Shown piece by piece: positions 61,573 to 64,000 of a DNA stretch of 64,000 nucleotides. Source of the stretch: Sphingobium subterraneum (GTDB lineage: Bacteria > Pseudomonadota > Alphaproteobacteria > Sphingomonadales > Sphingomonadaceae); contig NZ_JACIJP010000001.1 of the NCBI RefSeq assembly GCF_014199435.1, positions 248,001 to 312,000 of the forward strand. Direction: 5' to 3'. A model generated the notes under the pieces. The model saw only the letters and a program-made list of their open reading frames with translations. It searched no databases and was not told the origin of the DNA. Position numbers and translations under genes: made by a program. Position 1 is the first letter of the stretch, and every line of letters begins with the position of its first letter.

Positions 61573-61761
61573 TTATTTGCCCAGTTTCTCGGCGGGAATG
61601 GCTTTCTCAACGCGGGTCTGCGGCTTTTCCCCGCCTCGCGACCACAGCAGCATCAGAAGCGCGATCACGACGACGATCACGGCAATGGGGATGATCGGCA
61701 GGCGCACCGAACTGCGACGGCGGGGAGAATCGAAAACGCTGCTGCTTCTCTTGATCTTCAT
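61573..61761 (-). CDS. Small single-pass membrane protein of unknown function
   Basis: 62 residues. A Ser/Arg-rich cytosolic N-terminus (SPRRRSSVRLP) precedes one strong membrane span (IPIAVIVVVIALLMLLW), then a short charged tail. The Arg cluster before the span predicts the C-terminus outside. AGGAAA lies 9 nt upstream of the ATG at 61761. It ends 9 bp before the large periplasmic-protein gene, so the two may form a complex. Confidence 0.72.
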   Translation of the reverse strand: MKIKRSSSVFDSPRRRSSVRLPIIPIAVIVVVIALLMLLWSRGGEKPQTRVEKAIPAEKLGK

Positions 61762-61829
61762 GTCCAACGGTTTCCTGCGCGCACCCGGCGCGGCGATGGG
61801 GAGTTGCTCTTCCAGGGTAAGAACTCATT

Positions 61830-61857
61830 TTGACCCTGACACGGCTGGCTGTATAGC
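61830..61857 (+). promoter_or_regulatory. Candidate sigma-70 promoter of aroK
   Basis: TTGACC (61830-61835), 16-bp spacer, TATAGC (61852-61857). The start site would fall about 61864, only a few bases before the aroK ATG at 61868, so the mRNA would be leaderless or nearly so. Confidence 0.6.
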
Positions 61858-61867
61858 CGCGCGCAGC

Positions 61868-62437
61868 ATGCAGGCAAACAGCAAATCCTCCGACGCGACC
61901 GACAATCGCCCGATCGTGCTCATCGGTATGATGGGCGTGGGCAAGTCTACCATTGGTCGTCGACTCGCCCTGCGCCTCCACCTTCCCTTCGTCGATGCCG
62001 ACGAGGAGATCGAAAAGGCGGCGGGCATGACCATCAGCGATATCTTCGCCCGTTTCGGCGAGGAGAATTTTCGCGATGGCGAGCGGCGCGTCATCGCCCG
62101 CTTGCTCGAACAGGAGCGGCAGGTGATAGCGACGGGCGGCGGCGCTTTCATGAACGCAGAAACCCGCGCGCTGATCCTGGAACGCGGTATCGCGATCTGG
62201 CTGGATGCCGATATCAACGTTCTGGTCGAGCGGGTCGGACGTCGCGACACGCGTCCGATGCTTCAGGGCAAGGACGCACGCACCGTACTCACCGCCCTCG
62301 CTGAACAACGCAACCCCGTCTACGCGCTCGCGCCGGTGCACATCACTAGCAGCGCCACACCCCATGAAGTGACCGTAGATGCCATTATCCAGGCTCTTGC
62401 CTCGCCCGAATTTACCGTGAAAGCCGCTTCCTCATGA
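61868..62437 (+). CDS. aroK: Shikimate kinase
   Basis: 189 residues. Phosphorylates shikimate in aromatic amino acid synthesis. P-loop GMMGVGKST (residues 20-28), VDADEEIEKAAGMTISDIF (substrate-binding Asp), GEENFRDGERRVI and ATGGGAFM. The ATG at 61868 has no ribosome site, and a good promoter sits immediately before it. Stop overlaps aroB by 4 nt (ATGA at 62434-62437), the standard aroKB pairing. Confidence 0.95.
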   Translation: MQANSKSSDATDNRPIVLIGMMGVGKSTIGRRLALRLHLPFVDADEEIEKAAGMTISDIFARFGEENFRDGERRVIARLLEQERQVIATGGGAFMNAETRALILERGIAIWLDADINVLVERVGRRDTRPMLQGKDARTVLTALAEQRNPVYALAPVHITSSATPHEVTVDAIIQALASPEFTVKAASS

Positions 62438-63546
62438 CACTCATTCCCGTCGCGCTGGCGGACCGCAGCTATGACATTCTTGTGGAGGAAGGCGCGCTTG
62501 ACCGGGCGGGCCAGCACCTCGCCCGGTTTGCGCGCACGGGCCGACTGGTCGTCGTGACCGACCAGAACGTCGCTGTGGCCCATCTGCCAAGGCTCGAAAG
62601 CAGCCTTGCGAGTGCCGGCGTGCGGGTGGAAGCGATCGTCCTTCCGGCCGGGGAGAGTACGAAAAGCTGGGAACATCTGGCCGCATTGACCGACCGGCTG
62701 CTGGCGCTGGAAGTGGAGCGCGCGGACCATATCATCGCGCTGGGCGGCGGGGTAATCGGCGATCTTGTGGGTTTTGCGGCATCGATCCTGAAGCGCGGCT
62801 GTTCGTTCGTGCAGGTGCCCACGACGTTGTTGGCGCAGGTCGACAGCTCGGTGGGCGGCAAGACCGCGATCAACACGCCAGCGGGCAAGAATCTCGTTGG
62901 TGCGTTCTATCAGCCCGCTTTCGTGCTGATCGACCCGACGAGCCTCGATACGCTGCCGCCGCGTGATGTTCGCGCTGGCTACGCGGAGGTGGTGAAATAT
63001 GGCCTGATCGACGACTTCGCGTTCTTCGAATATTGCGAGGCGCATGGGGCCGAACTGCTCGCGGGAGACAGTGCGGCGCGCGCGCACGCGATTGTCACCA
63101 GCGTACGTGCCAAAGCCGCGATCGTGGGTGACGATGAGCGCGAGACGAGCGGACGGCGCGCGCTGCTCAACCTGGGGCATACCTTCGGCCATGCGCTGGA
63201 GGCGGAGATGGGCTTTTCCGACCGCCTTCTGCACGGGGAGGGTGTGGCGGCAGGCATGGCGCTGGCATTCCGCTATTCAACACGAATCGGTTTGTGTTCC
63301 GCGCAGGATAGCGAGAGGGTCGCCGCGCATCTGCGCGACGCCGGGCTCCCTCATGGGCTGGCGAGTGCAGGGATAGACGCGTCAGGTGCGGCCCTCGTCA
63401 CGCATATGCTCCACGACAAGAAGATGGCTGCGGGCAAGCTCCCCTTCCTCTTGGCGCGCGGGATCGGGCAGACGTTCTTGGCAAAGGATGTCGACCTGGG
63501 CGACGTGGCTGCGTTTCTGGATGAGGAGCGGACGGCGGGGCGATAA
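62434..63546 (+). CDS. aroB: 3-dehydroquinate synthase
   Basis: 370 residues. An NAD- and metal-dependent enzyme that converts DAHP to 3-dehydroquinate. Motifs: LPAGESTKSWEHL, IALGGGVIGDLVGFAAS, FVQVPTTLLAQVDSSVGGKT, YAEVVKYGLI and metal-site histidines in NLGHTFGHALEAEMG and LLHGEGVAAGMAL. It starts in the aroK stop and converges on the DUF423 gene with a 4-bp gap. Confidence 0.96.
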   Translation: MTLIPVALADRSYDILVEEGALDRAGQHLARFARTGRLVVVTDQNVAVAHLPRLESSLASAGVRVEAIVLPAGESTKSWEHLAALTDRLLALEVERADHIIALGGGVIGDLVGFAASILKRGCSFVQVPTTLLAQVDSSVGGKTAINTPAGKNLVGAFYQPAFVLIDPTSLDTLPPRDVRAGYAEVVKYGLIDDFAFFEYCEAHGAELLAGDSAARAHAIVTSVRAKAAIVGDDERETSGRRALLNLGHTFGHALEAEMGFSDRLLHGEGVAAGMALAFRYSTRIGLCSAQDSERVAAHLRDAGLPHGLASAGIDASGAALVTHMLHDKKMAAGKLPFLLARGIGQTFLAKDVDLGDVAAFLDEERTAGR

Positions 63547-63550
63547 GGCA

Positions 63551-63877
63551 TCACGCCCGCCAGTAAAGCCATCCTGCCCAAAGCCACGCGGCGATCAGCG
63601 CCGAACCGCCGATCGGCGTAATCGCGCCCAGCCAGCGCGGACCACCCAGTGCCATCAGATACAGCGTCCCTGCGAAGATCAGCGCGCCGATGAGCATCAG
63701 CATGGCGGGACCGCGCGCCAAGGGCAAAACCACCAGCGCCGCAACCGCGTGAACAAGCTGATACATCCCGCCCGTGCGCAACCACTCCGCCGCCTGCGGG
63801 CCGCTCGCGCCATGGGCGCCGAATGCTCCAGCGGCAATGGCAAGCGCCGCGCTCAGGGCCGCTAACACACCGATCAT
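63551..63877 (-). CDS. DUF423 / YgdD-family membrane protein
   Basis: 108 residues, four hydrophobic spans. The family opening GVLAALSAALAIAAGAFGAH is followed by HGASGP, WLRTGGMYQLVHAVAAL and the end GSALIAAWLWAGWLYW. Function unknown. The ATG shares a base with the stop of the upstream gene (TAATG at 63877). Confidence 0.92.
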   Translation of the reverse strand: MIGVLAALSAALAIAAGAFGAHGASGPQAAEWLRTGGMYQLVHAVAALVVLPLARGPAMLMLIGALIFAGTLYLMALGGPRWLGAITPIGGSALIAAWLWAGWLYWRA

Positions 63878-64000
63878 TATGCGTCCTCCCCCGTATTTTC
63901 CCGCGAGCGCAGGACCATTTCGCGGCCTGGCCGGTACATCATATGCTTGCCCGCCATCAGGCCATGTTCCTGCTGCACGTCAAGCCTGGCCTTGTCGTTC
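63877..64000 (-). CDS. C-terminal end of an unidentified protein (cut by window edge)
   Basis: A minus-strand frame enters from the window edge and ends with TAA at 63879-63877, 40 residues. It includes EHGLMAGKHMMYRPGREMVL and a charged tail (RSRENTGEDA). I do not recognise it. Its stop overlaps the DUF423 start codon, so the two are translationally coupled. Confidence 0.5.
   Translation of the reverse strand, partial: NDKARLDVQQEHGLMAGKHMMYRPGREMVLRSRENTGEDA

Overview
The window is a gene-dense, GC-rich stretch of chromosomal core genome from an alphaproteobacterium, most likely of the order Sphingomonadales. The evidence is the dusB-ntrB-ntrC-ntrY-ntrX-hfq-hflX-mazG gene order, an Hfq made of two fused Hfq domains (a trait I associate with sphingomonads), a fused IspDF, a type-3 ProRS, the imuA-imuB-dnaE2 mutasome cassette, and direct-repeat LexA (GAAC-N7-GAAC) and Pho boxes. 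I see no insertion sequence, prophage, integron, CRISPR array or plasmid function. No stretch over 300 bases lacks a gene.

Layout. 1-14 kb: a PHA-synthase fragment divergent from its regulator phaR; proS; a soluble MCP/Cache protein; rnr; a YedI-type membrane protein; a secreted dipeptidyl peptidase; a small Asn/Ala-rich lipoprotein; an M28 peptidase; ettA; an SDR. 14-18 kb: carbonic anhydrase, lipA with a Coq10-like gene, and ispDF with a CinA amidase. 18-28 kb: the nitrogen/redox regulatory operon running into hfq and hflX, then mazG and a YoaK protein. 28.7-35.5 kb (minus strand): a complete phosphate-starvation operon in the order pstS, OprP-type porin, pstC, pstA, pstB, phoU. A three-repeat Pho box precedes it, and 13-bp perfect inverted repeats sit on both sides of the porin gene.

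35.6-44.2 kb (minus): a tightly packed run of mltB, rlpA, dacC, tmk, holB, metG, tatD, a PhnP-like hydrolase and a membrane aspartic protease. It combines cell-wall remodelling, dTMP synthesis, the clamp loader and translation. 44.3-51.9 kb: tRNA-Ser(TGA), a Kef-type antiporter, the SOS mutasome (imuA, imuB, dnaE2) under a LexA box, and tRNA-Arg(CCG). 52-64 kb: DUF1178, nitrilase, grxC and comF; a methyltransferase and a Nudix hydrolase; two orphan Flp pilins; an M48/LysM lipoprotein; accA; xerD; a sphingomonad-type periplasmic protein of unknown function with a small membrane protein; aroK-aroB; a DUF423 protein; and the C-terminal end of one more gene.

The genes are mainly housekeeping with three stress circuits visible in cis: phosphate starvation (pst), DNA damage (imu) and nitrogen/redox (ntr). 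I found no strong candidate for a wholly new system. The best second looks are the overlapping divergent start codons of phaC and phaR, the hairpin-partitioned pst operon, apparently leaderless genes (aroK, imuA), the tandem Hfq, the reversed MCP-Cache protein, and the unassigned periplasmic protein with its small membrane partner.
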